Below, piece after piece: positions 52,001 through 60,448 of a stretch of 64,000 nt of DNA (the first letter of the stretch is position 1; every line of letters begins with the position of its first letter). The position numbers and the translations under genes are program-made. Below the pieces are notes generated by a model. That model saw only the letters and a program-made list of their open reading frames with translations. It was not told where the DNA came from and did not search any database. Source of the DNA: Vibrio sp. HI00D65 (GTDB taxonomy: Bacteria; Pseudomonadota; Gammaproteobacteria; Enterobacterales; Vibrionaceae); contig NZ_LWEH01000016.1 of NCBI RefSeq assembly GCF_001635455.1, positions 1-64,000 on the forward strand, read 5' to 3'.

Positions 52001-52848
52001 AATGGGTAGCCATCTTTCAGTTCTACCTTAGTAGAAAGGTTCGCGCTCGCCTGTGGCATGTCGAGTTCAAGAGTGGATACATCGACGGTATTTTTTCCCG
52101 CTCTCGCTTCAAGCCCAAGGTGATTAACAACGATTGGCGCCTCTTGCTCTAAAGTGAAACGATTGAGATCAAATCGTTCTAGTACAACCTGTAATGGAAT
52201 CCAAACCTCAGGCAGCTCTATCGCGGTTTTAACGGCAGGTTCAGGCTCAACGGCTTCTGGTTTTGACTCGTCAGTTGATTCAGCAAGTTTAACTTTTAGA
52301 TCATTGAACAAGGTTGGCGATAATGTCAGTCTTTCACCTTGCATACTCAAAGCCGTTGAGAACAAGCTCCATTCAATCTCATTACCCAAGATGTTTAGCT
52401 TAATATCAGATAAAGCGATGCGGTTGATGGTGATTGGAAGTGGCGTTTTTACCGACTTAAGAGGTGGCGTTGGCTCATTCTCTTCCGTAGAGGCAGGAGG
52501 AAGCTCCGTAAAAGCAAAATCTAGCCCCTGAATTACAATGCGATCAACACACAACTTAGGATCGAGCAAACAACGAGGATTAATAGCCAATACCAGCTTT
52601 TCCACTTCGGTATCGATATGGAGGCTATCATCTTTGAATTGAACATTATTTAAGGTAAAGCTCGGGAATAAAGCACCTTTTGTGCTCCCCACTTTAAGTT
52701 GTGGTAGAGCTTTTTCAGCACCCCATAATACAGTGTTTAAGCCAGGGTTTGTAAACAATACAAAACCTAACAGGGCTATTAACAACAGCAAAATGGACGT
52801 CAATGAAATCGACGTCCATTTTATGCACTTGCCCATCACTTTGATCAT
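49090..52848 (-). CDS. tamB: Translocation and assembly module protein TamB
   Basis: 1252 residues. N-terminal membrane anchor (WTSISLTSILLLLIALLGFV), a very long periplasmic beta-rich body of repeated strands (beta-taco groove), and the C-terminal DUF490 domain (about the last 350 residues) with WGRIVVEDLPPSAVG and the terminal LYVEAVSGLDSAVDLLYQFE. It partners TamA; AsmA-like proteins of this type also move phospholipids to the outer membrane. Its start overlaps the tamA stop by 4 nt. Confidence 0.96.
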   Translation of the reverse strand: MIKVMGKCIKWTSISLTSILLLLIALLGFVLFTNPGLNTVLWGAEKALPQLKVGSTKGALFPSFTLNNVQFKDDSLHIDTEVEKLVLAINPRCLLDPKLCVDRIVIQGLDFAFTELPPASTEENEPTPPLKSVKTPLPITINRIALSDIKLNILGNEIEWSLFSTALSMQGERLTLSPTLFNDLKVKLAESTDESKPEAVEPEPAVKTAIELPEVWIPLQVVLERFDLNRFTLEQEAPIVVNHLGLEARAGKNTVDVSTLELDMPQASANLSTKVELKDGYPLELSLDAKVKETDLAGQKLSLKAQGSVAKLQLDSQFSDLIEAKLSGDLQPLEPTLPFDLLLEDGQAQWPLNGESDYQAEIERFKADGSLDGFNVHLKGEADGKEIPALAIDLQGKGTPEKIELERLKLNTLGGELHGTAKASWAKLVNWQADVSLKDIQPGLQWPEAEGNISGSLVTSGELTEAGGWAIELPKLDIEGILRGYTLDIEGQLSASDRSASGEPKLKTSGLSLAHGVNSIKAQGQLDNQWNMGVDIYFPELVKSVPGLKGQVIGNIQLSGPTQEPKVDLALNVNEVDWNSEATLESLSLNGSVVPLPLPEAQADLVLKAKNLSYQKQNVESIDLTVSSGEKKHIVMLDVISDIVSTSLAISGELIQKPSLIWNGSLDRVKITTQQGPWVLEQPVSIKADVDKQFADVQAHCWKQAGSSVCLDEDIRAGKSGEAKIAINQFDFEQIKAFVPKETELQGLVNVKAHAKWSEQGQPEVTISLDMPKGQAVQQVGEPITIGWESVALNAQLKDNKLDADFKLDVSDNGDLSGTVSLPDILAQDKMVDAAIKLTTFHLDFLQPILGEYSLLKADLSSDLQVKGSLMHPQVFGQFSVGGIQVKGDVTPIDVKDGRIDLDFDGYSAKLDANVETPDGQLDIEGSGEWQDLQAWHSNVRVFADELMVDVPPMVKVKVVPDMTIDVTPELAKITGNIALPWGRIVVEDLPPSAVGVSSDQVILNKDLQPEGESTIPFDVVTNINISIGDDFKLSAFGLEGELVGKLNVAQKDQGPFVTGEVNIVNGTYQSFGQDLLIEEGKILMNGPPDQPYVAINAIRNPDNTQDDVTAGIRVTGPATEPAIEIYSDPAMPQANVLSYILRGQDIDGESSGSMTTTLIGLSLAKSGKVVGKIGQAFGVQDLQLDTAGSGEDSQVTVSGYILPGLQVKYGVGIFNSLGEFTVRYRLMQDLYVEAVSGLDSAVDLLYQFEFE

Positions 52849-54557
52849 AACTCTGGTCCTAAACTAAAGTGCAATTGGAACTCGTCACCTTTCTCTGCAT
52901 CTAAGCCCCATGCAAAGTCAAGGCTGACAGGTCCAACGGGTGATGCCCAACGAACACCAACACCAGTACCACGTTTCCATTCAGGAGTATCATTAAATGC
53001 ATCACCAATATCGTAAAAGGCTGCGCCCCACCAATTCCCAACTAAGCGGTATTGGTATTCGAATGAGCTGGTTGCGATGAACTTAGCACCTGTTAATGCC
53101 TTGCTTTCATCTCGAGGAGAAATCGATTCGTAGCCGTAACCGCGGATACTGTTGTCACCACCAGCGAAGAATCTTAGTGAGGGAGACAGTTTCTCAAACT
53201 CTTCAGCAAAGTTACCACCGAACTGCAGACGAGTTAGACCACGATGGTTATTACCAATGCTACGAATCCATGCCGTTTGCCCTTGAAAACGTACCACCTT
53301 GGTTTCCGACAATAAGGTGTCATCACCCGCTTCAATCATGATGGTTTGTTTGTCACCCCACATCGGCATCGAACCACCACGCGTTCGAGTTCGTGAGAAA
53401 GAGATACCCGGCAACACGAATTGCGCTAAATCATCCTGCAAACCTTGCTCATAGTTTTCAACCAAGTATCGAATGAAGACAGTACGTTGCCAGCCGTTAT
53501 CAAGACGCCAATATCTCTCTAGTGCTAAGTTCGACTCCAAACTCTTGGTATCACGATTATCTAGGTTCTTCATCCCGTACTTAACTTGGTAATAGTCGTT
53601 AAGCACATCATCTAAGGGGATTTTATAAGTCGCAGTAATCGTCTGTTCAGGTTTGGATATCGACAAACTACTATTAAAGCTATGACCAAGTTCGTTAACC
53701 CAAGGTTTCTTCCATTTGAGCGTACCTTTAACACCAAGGTCAGTAGAAACACCAATACCCGTTTCAATCTGGTTACGCGCTTGAGGTGCAAGGCTAACCT
53801 TCATCGGGATTTCTCTACCTTCACCTAACTGGCTTAAATCAGGCTCAACAAAAACTGAAGAGAACCAATCCGTATTGGACAAGTTCTGGTTGTACTCACC
53901 CACTTTAGTAATCGAATAGGGCTCACCATCTTCAAAGGTCTTGAGAGATTGAACCTTATCGTCCTCGATTTGACTTCCAGTTGTTGTGGTTTTACCAAAG
54001 TGATAACGAATACCACTGTTGTAATGTAGGCGGACATAAGCACGATTCAGTTCAGGCGCAACCTCTAGCTTGCTAACCTCATATGCACCATCGAAGTAAC
54101 CTTTAGCTAGACCGAGATTACGTATCGAAGACTTCAAAGAGTCGTAATTCCCATGATTCAAAATCGTGCCTTTCGAGAGCTTACTCTTCGCGATTAAGGC
54201 TAAAAAGTCTGGATCATCTTTGGCTTCACCACTCAGTACGATGTCTGATGTATAGATACGAACAGGCTTTCCCTGCTCAACGGTCACCGTAAGCTCAGTT
54301 TCATCTTCAGAGTGGGAAAAAGTAATGATGGGTTGGTAATAACCTAACGCATTGAGAGCTTCTTTAATCATAGACTCCAAGCGAGACTGGAATCTTAATG
54401 ATACCGCATACTCTTCTTCAGGCACAGCACTCAAATAAGCATCTACGTTATCTTCAAGCGCTCTATCAAGCCCTTTAATTTCAAGGGAAACGTCAGCAAA
54501 AGCGAGCGTCGATGACAATAGAGTGCCAATCAGAACTGGTAAAGTTTTTCTTATCAT
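52845..54557 (-). CDS. tamA: Outer-membrane assembly protein TamA
   Basis: 570 residues. Signal peptide (MIRKTLPVLIGTLLSSTLAF), three POTRA domains (to about residue 260), then an Omp85 16-strand barrel with RFFAGGDNSIRGYGYESISP (the barrel's conserved RGF/Y loop) and GVRWASPVGPVSLDFAWGL near the end, closing with the terminal LHFSLGPEL strand. Works with TamB in insertion of outer-membrane proteins. Confidence 0.96.
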   Translation of the reverse strand: MIRKTLPVLIGTLLSSTLAFADVSLEIKGLDRALEDNVDAYLSAVPEEEYAVSLRFQSRLESMIKEALNALGYYQPIITFSHSEDETELTVTVEQGKPVRIYTSDIVLSGEAKDDPDFLALIAKSKLSKGTILNHGNYDSLKSSIRNLGLAKGYFDGAYEVSKLEVAPELNRAYVRLHYNSGIRYHFGKTTTTGSQIEDDKVQSLKTFEDGEPYSITKVGEYNQNLSNTDWFSSVFVEPDLSQLGEGREIPMKVSLAPQARNQIETGIGVSTDLGVKGTLKWKKPWVNELGHSFNSSLSISKPEQTITATYKIPLDDVLNDYYQVKYGMKNLDNRDTKSLESNLALERYWRLDNGWQRTVFIRYLVENYEQGLQDDLAQFVLPGISFSRTRTRGGSMPMWGDKQTIMIEAGDDTLLSETKVVRFQGQTAWIRSIGNNHRGLTRLQFGGNFAEEFEKLSPSLRFFAGGDNSIRGYGYESISPRDESKALTGAKFIATSSFEYQYRLVGNWWGAAFYDIGDAFNDTPEWKRGTGVGVRWASPVGPVSLDFAWGLDAEKGDEFQLHFSLGPEL

Positions 54558-54750
54558 GCTTAATTAGTGAAGAAGTTATCAATACGTTAATAATCAAAAA
54601 GAAATAATACCGCTAAAAAGGCATTGAGTCTGTAAGTAATCCTGCAATAACACGGTCTAATTTAAAGACTTATTTAATATGAACCAAGCGCTAATACACC
54701 CACAGTTCACAAAAGCCAACGTTGTCAACGTATGCGAAAAGGAATATGAC

Positions 54751-55380
54751 ATGCTGAACAAACAACAACTGATTTCCGCAGCCACCGCATTACCGGGAAA
54801 TGCTGCTCCAATTCAAATCACTGAGCGCCATTACGTTAATCAAACTGACTTGCTAGCCGCCCCTGTGGGCTTCCAACAAGAAGTGTTGTTAGGCATGGGA
54901 TGTTTCTGGGGAGCTGAACGTCTGTTTTGGCAATTAGACGGTGTGGTGTCTACGTCAGTGGGCTACGCAGGCGGTTACACAGTGAATCCAACCTACGAAC
55001 AAGTGTGTACCGGACAAACAGGCCATACAGAAGTCGTTCGTGTCATTTTTGATAACGAGCAAACTTCTCTAGCACAAATACTAGAGACTTTCTGGGAGCG
55101 CCATGACCCGACTCAGGGCATGCGCCAAGGTAATGATTTAGGCACACAATACCGCTCTGCTATCTACACCTTCAGTGAAGAACAACAGACTATTGCTGAA
55201 CAATCTCGACAAAATTATCAAAGAGCGATTACAGCCTCTTTAGGCAATAAGATTACGACAGAAGTTCTACCTGCTGGGAAATATTTTTTCGCGGAAACCT
55301 ATCACCAACAGTACTTAGCTAAGAACCCTAATGGTTACTGTGGTTTAGGCGGAACCGGTGTTTGTTTCCCTCCGCAATAA
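54751..55380 (+). CDS. msrA: Peptide methionine sulfoxide reductase MsrA
   Basis: 209 residues from ATG at 54751 ([16 protein letters not shown]) after AAAAGGAA; an ATG 24 codons upstream is in frame but lacks such a site. Reduces methionine-S-sulfoxide. The catalytic motif is [12 protein letters not shown], and C-terminal Cys in [15 protein letters not shown] resolve the disulfide. Divergent from tamA, as in E. coli. Confidence 0.95.
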   Translation: MLNKQQLISAATALPGNAAPIQITERHYVNQTDLLAAPVGFQQEVLLGMGCFWGAERLFWQLDGVVSTSVGYAGGYTVNPTYEQVCTGQTGHTEVVRVIFDNEQTSLAQILETFWERHDPTQGMRQGNDLGTQYRSAIYTFSEEQQTIAEQSRQNYQRAITASLGNKITTEVLPAGKYFFAETYHQQYLAKNPNGYCGLGGTGVCFPPQ

Positions 55381-55416
55381 CGCATAGCGAGAGAGAAATT
55401 CAGAATAATCAAAACT

Positions 55417-55448
55417 AAAAAAGGGCTTTCGCTAGGAAGCCCTTTTTA
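55417..55448. terminator. Terminator between msrA and ytfK
   Basis: AAAAAAGGGCTTTC, loop gctag, GAAGCCCTTTTT; serves both convergent genes. Confidence 0.85.
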
Positions 55449-55488
55449 CGCTTAATCGTTCAAGATGAGAGCGATTTACAAAAATCAA

Positions 55489-55689
55489 TTACACCGGAAG
55501 CGCTGCAATTGTGCCGTTCACTTCTTTAAAAATGGTGAGCTTTTGTTTATCTGAAACTTCGGGAAGCAGCACTTTACCATGGTCGAAACGAAACTCTCCG
55601 ACGCCTTCGATGGCAAACTGGCCTTTGAATAGGACTTTAACGAAACGCGCCACCTGGTGTGGGCGGTAAGTAGAAAATTTTCTTAACAT
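55489..55689 (-). CDS. ytfK: YtfK (DUF1107), likely SpoT-modulating protein
   Basis: 66 residues matching the E. coli YtfK pattern: RKFSTYRPHQVARFVKVLF, then GVGEFRFDHGKVLLP. E. coli YtfK stimulates ppGpp synthesis by SpoT during phosphate or fatty-acid starvation. That role here rests on family resemblance. Its place beside msrA/ytfJ agrees with E. coli. A strong A/T-rich promoter region lies upstream. Confidence 0.85.
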   Translation of the reverse strand: MLRKFSTYRPHQVARFVKVLFKGQFAIEGVGEFRFDHGKVLLPEVSDKQKLTIFKEVNGTIAALPV

Positions 55690-55940
55690 ATTACAACCTC
55701 AATTCCATTTGAGTACTACAGCCACGCACCTGAACTCTGGCAAGTTCGAAGCACATTTAATCGCTAATTCCTTTAGCCAACAGCAAGATAATCTGTTGTT
55801 TATCTTGATATTGTTGCATTATACCTTTTGATAACAAGCTTGCAATTTTTTATACGCCGTACGATAAAAAAGTTAAGGAGGCATTTTTCAGATTTCATAT
55901 TATACTTCCAATGCAAACCAACAAGCGGAACAAAAATATA

Positions 55941-56492
55941 ATGAAAAACAAAACTCTACTGGCTTTATTAGCCGCAGCCTCTCCACTCTTCGCCAATGCT
56001 CACAACTTATCTGTAGGTTCAACTCTTCCTGCCGTTGATGTTAGCAACTATGGTGAGATCGTTCTAAAAGACGGAGCTACAGAATATCAAGCTTGGGCAA
56101 CCAAGGATCTTCTGGGTAAAGTTCGTGTCGTTCAAGCTATCGCAGGCCGCAGCAGCTCTAAAGAGCTCAATGCACCACTGATGGCAGCTATCACAGCATC
56201 GAAGTTTTCAGAAGACAACTACCAAACTACGACCATTATCAATCAAGATGATGCGATTTGGGGCACAGGCTCTTTTGTAAAATCATCAGCTGAAAGCAGC
56301 AAAGAAGAGTTTCCATGGTCTTCTATGGTTCTTGATGAAAGTGGCACCGTTGCTTCATCATGGGCTCTAAAAGAAGAGAGCTCAGCGATTATCGTGCAAG
56401 ACAAACAAGGTAAAATCTTGTTTGTGAAAGAAGGCGCACTTAACGAATCAGAGGTAACGCAAGTTATTGAATTGATTAAAGCGAGCCTTTAA
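55941..56492 (+). CDS. ytfJ: YtfJ family periplasmic protein
   Basis: 183 residues from ATG at 55941 (MKNKTLLALLAAASPLFANA, signal peptide). Thioredoxin-like fold of unknown activity; the usual CXXC is not present. GKVRVVQAIAGRSSSKELNA and TTTIINQDDAIWGTGSFV are family-typical. It immediately precedes the zinc-regulated operon but a Zur palindrome separates them. Confidence 0.9.
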   Translation: MKNKTLLALLAAASPLFANAHNLSVGSTLPAVDVSNYGEIVLKDGATEYQAWATKDLLGKVRVVQAIAGRSSSKELNAPLMAAITASKFSEDNYQTTTIINQDDAIWGTGSFVKSSAESSKEEFPWSSMVLDESGTVASSWALKEESSAIIVQDKQGKILFVKEGALNESEVTQVIELIKASL

Positions 56493-56524
56493 TCATATAT
56501 TCGCGTCTTTTTCGAGACCTTATC

Positions 56525-56557
56525 AAAGGATATTGTTATATTATAACAGTATCCTTT
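56525..56557. promoter_or_regulatory. Zur box upstream of the zrg operon
   Basis: A 33-bp near-perfect palindrome. Its left half reads AAAGGATATTGTTATA and its right half TATAACAGTATCCTTT, around a central T. This contains the gammaproteobacterial Zur consensus GTTATAnTATAAC. TTATCA at 56520-56525 and TATAAC at 56542-56547, 16 bp apart, could be the -35 and -10 boxes, so Zur binding would block the promoter. Confidence 0.88.
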
Positions 56558-56583
56558 TTTTAATTCTGTGGTTAATCATCCTC

Positions 56584-56874
56584 ATGTGGCAAAACACACC
56601 CAACAATGTGAAACGCAAAACAAGCTTCTTGCTCGGGCTAATGCTCATGCTAAGCGTGCTAGCAGCGACACATATGATGGATATTGACCCGGAGCACCAC
56701 ACCTCACACCACTGTGAGCTGTTTTCCTTAAATCAGTTCATTACCTCGCACTCGCTGCCACAAGTTCCCGAGTTTCATTCAGAGTTTACTGCCATTATCA
56801 CAGAGTCAGTAACCTCACTGCAGCGCCTGTATTTCGCCTATCTAGCGCGCTCTCCTCCTGCCAAAATTACTTAA
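56584..56874 (+). CDS. DUF2607 protein, first gene of the zinc operon
   Basis: 96 residues from ATG at 56584 (MWQNTPNNVKRKTSFLLGLM). The longer open frame starts at 56533 inside the Zur palindrome, upstream of any likely transcription start, so it is rejected. One hydrophobic segment (signal or anchor), then a short His-containing part (DIDPEHHTSHHCEL). The function is unknown. The position suggests a role in zinc acquisition. Confidence 0.75.
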   Translation: MWQNTPNNVKRKTSFLLGLMLMLSVLAATHMMDIDPEHHTSHHCELFSLNQFITSHSLPQVPEFHSEFTAIITESVTSLQRLYFAYLARSPPAKIT

Positions 56875-56915
56875 TTACCACTACTTTTTAATTAACCTTT
56901 ATTCAGGAAAAAAAC

Positions 56916-57716
56916 ATGAAACCTTCTATTTTAGCCGTTGTTATCGGCATGACTGTCTCTACTAATGTTCTAGCTAACGAAGAATTCCGCTCTCACAGTG
57001 CACACGTGCATGGTCAGGTTGAAGTAAACATTGCTCAAGACGGACAAGAACTGCTTGTTGAAATAACAGCACCAGGTGCCGATGTGGTTGGCTTTGAACA
57101 TGCTCCAGAAACCGCTGAGCAAAAAAAAGTGTTTGAGCAAGCTATCGCACAACTTAACAAGCCAGACGAGCTATTTAGCTTTAACAACGCGAACTGTACG
57201 CTGAAGTTTAAATCAGTGTCGAACACGTTAGAAGGCGATCATGATGAGCATGAAGGCCATAACCACGCTGAACACGGCCATGACGATCACAAAGACCATG
57301 ATCACGCTGAACATAATCATGACGACCACGAAGGTCATGACCATGCTGAGCACGATCATGATGACCACAAAGACCATAACCACGCTGAACATGAGCATGA
57401 TGACGATAAAGACCATGACCACGCTGAGCACGATCATGATGACCACAAAGACCATGACCACGCTGAACACGATCATGACGACCACGAAGGTCACGATCAC
57501 CACGACCATGAAGGCCATGACCACTCTGAAGGTGGCCACGGTGAATTCACGGTTGAGTACCACTACCAGTGTTCAGATGTAGCTAAGCTAGACACAATTA
57601 GCACTCAATGGTTCTCTAAATTCAGCAACACTGAAAAAATGACTGTGAACTTACTAACAGACACAGCTCAAGTACAAGAAGTACTTAACGCAGAGCGTAT
57701 TAGTTTTCGATTCTAA
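56916..57716 (+). CDS. zrgA: Histidine-rich zinc uptake protein ZrgA
   Basis: 266 residues. Signal peptide (MKPSILAVVIGMTVSTNVLA), then the conserved DUF2796 first part with HSAHVHGQVEVNIA, a His/Asp-rich central region (residues ~110-207) and a conserved end (VEYHYQCSDVAKLDTIST, VLNAERISFRF). ZrgA is the periplasmic zinc binder of the Vibrio Zur-controlled second zinc uptake system. The central region is six 13-residue repeats (AEHDHDDHKDHDH type) coded by 39-bp tandem repeats, so its length may vary among strains. Confidence 0.93.
   Translation: MKPSILAVVIGMTVSTNVLANEEFRSHSAHVHGQVEVNIAQDGQELLVEITAPGADVVGFEHAPETAEQKKVFEQAIAQLNKPDELFSFNNANCTLKFKSVSNTLEGDHDEHEGHNHAEHGHDDHKDHDHAEHNHDDHEGHDHAEHDHDDHKDHNHAEHEHDDDKDHDHAEHDHDDHKDHDHAEHDHDDHEGHDHHDHEGHDHSEGGHGEFTVEYHYQCSDVAKLDTISTQWFSKFSNTEKMTVNLLTDTAQVQEVLNAERISFRF
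57267..57500 (+). repeat. Six 39-bp tandem repeats inside zrgA
   Basis: Unit starts at 57267, 57306, 57345, 57384, 57423 and 57462, all exactly 39 bp apart. Each encodes a 13-residue His/Asp unit. A partial, more divergent unit follows. It is in frame, so copy-number change would lengthen or shorten the metal-binding region without breaking the gene. Confidence 0.9.
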
Positions 57717-57746
57717 TCACTCCTAGATCGGGTTAAACGTAAAATA

Positions 57747-57780
57747 AACAGCCAAGTAAGTGCCTACTTACTTGGCTGTT
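57747..57780 (+). terminator. Perfect inverted repeat between zrgA and the ABC genes
   Basis: Fifteen-base arms AACAGCCAAGTAAGT and its exact complement around a 4-base loop. No T run follows, so it may be a processing/stabiliser hairpin or partial terminator that lowers expression of the transporter genes relative to zrgA. Confidence 0.55.
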
Positions 57781-57856
57781 CAAATCGGTGTACTATGGGA
57801 ATTTATGTCACTAACTGCTGTCCAGTAGATACACCGCTTTTATTATTGGAGCTAGC

Positions 57857-58573
57857 ATGTCTTTTGACAGTTCATCACTTGTGGTCAAACTCGAAAATAT
57901 CAGCTTTCGTTGGAAACCAGAATTACCCCCAACTCTAGAGATCCCTTCTCTGCATATCCAAGCCCAAGAGCACCTATTCATAAAAGGGCCAAGTGGCTGT
58001 GGCAAGTCAACACTGTTAGGGTTATTGACTGGCATAAACCAGGCTGAGCAAGGCGAAGTCTCTATTCTAGGTCAAGATTTGACTCAGCTAACACCTCGCC
58101 AAAGAGACACCTTTAGAGCCGATCATATTGGTTATATTTTCCAACAATTTAACCTTCTTCCATATTTATCAGTGATCGATAATGTCACGCTTCCTTGCCA
58201 ATTCTCAAAAACACGTAAGCAACAAGTCACTGATAGCAAAAACAGTTTGCAAGAAACAGCCCAAGAACTGCTGCTCCGATTGAAGCTCCCTCAAGCTTTA
58301 ATGAATAAGCCAGTGACTGAACTTAGTATTGGCCAGCAACAGCGTGTTGCCGCTGCCCGTGCTCTTATAGGGCAACCTAAAATCATCATTGCAGATGAAC
58401 CTACCTCTGCACTCGATCATGACAACCGAGAAGCTTTTATCGAGCTATTGCTAGAGCAAGCCAATCAAGCAGGCTCAACCCTTATCTTTGTCAGTCATGA
58501 TCCAACATTAGAAAAACTGTTCACTCGAACCATAGATCTAAAAACCGTTAACCAAGCTAAGGTTGCCGTATGA
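57857..58573 (+). CDS. ABC transporter ATPase of the zinc operon
   Basis: 238 residues. Walker A GPSGCGKSTLL, signature LSIGQQQRVAAARAL, Walker B IIIADEPTSALD and switch FVSHDPTLEK. LolD/MacB-like class, which in other systems pairs with FtsX-type permeases; the next gene encodes one, overlapping by 4 nt. In Vibrio cholerae the equivalent genes belong to zrgABCDE; exact letter assignment is not asserted here. Start ATG at 57857. Confidence 0.9.
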   Translation: MSFDSSSLVVKLENISFRWKPELPPTLEIPSLHIQAQEHLFIKGPSGCGKSTLLGLLTGINQAEQGEVSILGQDLTQLTPRQRDTFRADHIGYIFQQFNLLPYLSVIDNVTLPCQFSKTRKQQVTDSKNSLQETAQELLLRLKLPQALMNKPVTELSIGQQQRVAAARALIGQPKIIIADEPTSALDHDNREAFIELLLEQANQAGSTLIFVSHDPTLEKLFTRTIDLKTVNQAKVAV

Positions 58574-59829
58574 AAGTAATTACTCACTTAGCCCTAAAAA
58601 GCGTACTCAATCGTAAGGCCACGGCTATTCTCACCATTCTGACTGTGGCAGTCTCGGTCATTCTATTGCTCGGCGTAGAACGTGTTAGAACCGAAGCCAA
58701 GAGCAGCTTTGCTAATACTATTTCAGGAACTGACCTTATCGTTGGCGGCCGCTCAGGTCAGGTAAACCTTCTGCTCTACTCTGTATTTAGAATCGGTAAT
58801 GCGACCAACAATATCGACTGGAAAAGCTATCAAGAATTTAGCCAGCACAAAGCCGTAAAGTGGGCGATCCCTATTTCATTGGGTGATTCTCATAAAGGTT
58901 TCCGTGTGATGGGTACTAACCATAGCTACTTTGAAAACTACCGCTATGGAAGTAAGCAACCACTTACTTTCCAGCAAGGTAAAGAGTTTAATGAGCTATT
59001 TGATGTAGTGATTGGTACCGATGTCGCGAAAAAGTTAGATTACAAGATTGGCGATCAAATCATTCTTGCACACGGTATCAGTGATGTTGCGTTCAGCCGA
59101 CACGATAACCTACCCTTCAAGATTGTCGGGATACTCGCACCAACAGGAACGCCAGTCGACAAAACCGTGCATGTATCGTTAGAAGCGATCGAAGCGATTC
59201 ACGTTGGTTGGGAGTCGGGTGCCAACCTAGGGCATACCCCTGATGCCGAAACCTTGAAAACCTATGATTTCGAACCTCAGCAAATCACAGCAATGATGCT
59301 TGGACTGAAATCGAAGATTCAAACCTTCGCCCTGCAAAGAGAAATCAATAACTACCGCCAAGAGCCGTTGAGCGCAATCATGCCAGGTATTGCTCTGCAT
59401 GAATTATGGGGCATGATGTCTGTAGCAGAGCAAGCGCTGTTAATTGTATCAGGGTTTGTTGTTGTGGCCGGTTTACTGGGGATGCTAAGCAGCCTACTGA
59501 CTAGCTTGCAAGAGAGGCGTCGTGAGATGGCGATTCTGCGTGCGATGGGCGCAAGGCCTCGTCATGTATTTGGTCTATTGATTAGTGAGGCCAGTGCCCT
59601 GACCTTCTTAGGCATAACATTGGGCGTTGCAGTTTTGTTTGCTCTGATCGCAGTAGTTGCTCCTATTGTGCAACAAAGTTATGGTATCAACATATCGATA
59701 TCCGCAATCACACCGCATGAGTGGAAACTGCTTATGTTGGTACAAGTTGCCGGAATCATTATCGGCTTTATTCCCGCTTTCAGGGCTTACCGTCAGTCAT
59801 TGTCTGATGGCATGACAATTCGAATCTAA
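58570..59829 (+). CDS. FtsX/MacB-type ABC permease of the zinc operon
   Basis: 419 residues. One N-terminal membrane segment (AILTILTVAVSVILLLGVER), a large periplasmic domain (about residues 45-285), then three C-terminal membrane segments including the FtsX-type RRREMAILRAMGARPRHVF loop. Such permeases are mechanotransmitters rather than ordinary importers, so how it would help zinc uptake is not obvious. Overlaps the ATPase gene by 4 nt. Confidence 0.9.
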   Translation: MKVITHLALKSVLNRKATAILTILTVAVSVILLLGVERVRTEAKSSFANTISGTDLIVGGRSGQVNLLLYSVFRIGNATNNIDWKSYQEFSQHKAVKWAIPISLGDSHKGFRVMGTNHSYFENYRYGSKQPLTFQQGKEFNELFDVVIGTDVAKKLDYKIGDQIILAHGISDVAFSRHDNLPFKIVGILAPTGTPVDKTVHVSLEAIEAIHVGWESGANLGHTPDAETLKTYDFEPQQITAMMLGLKSKIQTFALQREINNYRQEPLSAIMPGIALHELWGMMSVAEQALLIVSGFVVVAGLLGMLSSLLTSLQERRREMAILRAMGARPRHVFGLLISEASALTFLGITLGVAVLFALIAVVAPIVQQSYGINISISAITPHEWKLLMLVQVAGIIIGFIPAFRAYRQSLSDGMTIRI

Positions 59830-59842
59830 ATAGGAAACTACG

Positions 59843-60358
59843 ATGCAACGCAAATTCCTACTGATACTTGGGCTACTTATGTTCCCATTTATGAGTACAG
59901 CTCACGCTGAAACGCCTCAGCATGAGGAATCAGTATTAACACTCGAATGGATTGATTTAATTCCAGAATCAGAGCGTGCTCAACTTGATTCGTTTGGAAT
60001 GCCAATGGTTGACCATAACAGCACTGAGAAACCTCAGCAGTCGACTCTAGGCGCAGTTCGCCCCGAGCTAAACGGCAGTAAGGTTAAGATTCCAGGCTTT
60101 GTGATTCCATTGGAAGGCGATGAGAATATGATCACTGAGTTTCTGTTAGTGCCGTACTTTGGTGCATGTATCCACGTGCCACCACCGCCACCGAACCAAA
60201 TCATCTACGTTAAGTTCCCCAAGGGAGCACCAATCCAGCAATTATGGGATGTTATCTATTTGGTGGGTACGCTGAAGACAGAATCGATAAGTCACGATTT
60301 AGCTCAAACAGGCTATCTGATTGAAGGTACTGCGATTGAAGAATATGACGATATGTAG
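59843..60358 (+). CDS. DUF3299 periplasmic protein of the zinc operon
   Basis: 171 residues. Signal peptide (LLILGLLMFPFMSTAHA) and the DUF3299 signature PYFGACIHVPPPPPNQIIYV, where Cys and His could bind metal. EWIDLIPESERAQLD near the start is also conserved. Last gene of the zrg transcript, 13 nt behind the permease. Function unknown. Confidence 0.88.
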   Translation: MQRKFLLILGLLMFPFMSTAHAETPQHEESVLTLEWIDLIPESERAQLDSFGMPMVDHNSTEKPQQSTLGAVRPELNGSKVKIPGFVIPLEGDENMITEFLLVPYFGACIHVPPPPPNQIIYVKFPKGAPIQQLWDVIYLVGTLKTESISHDLAQTGYLIEGTAIEEYDDM

Positions 60359-60448
60359 TCGTTTGGAGGGTGGCTCAGCAATGAGCCGCCGTCACTGAAT
60401 AAGCAAGATAATTCAGTAACAGTTTAATAACGATATTGTTCATCTTAA

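Noticed and set aside
57267..57500. Regularly spaced repeats as a possible CRISPR array
   Set aside because: Repeats are contiguous 39-bp coding units with no unique spacers and lie inside zrgA.
57228..57563. 111-codon frame antisense to zrgA
   Set aside because: Its Val/Met-rich pattern is the complement of the His/Asp repeats; a shadow of repetitive coding DNA.
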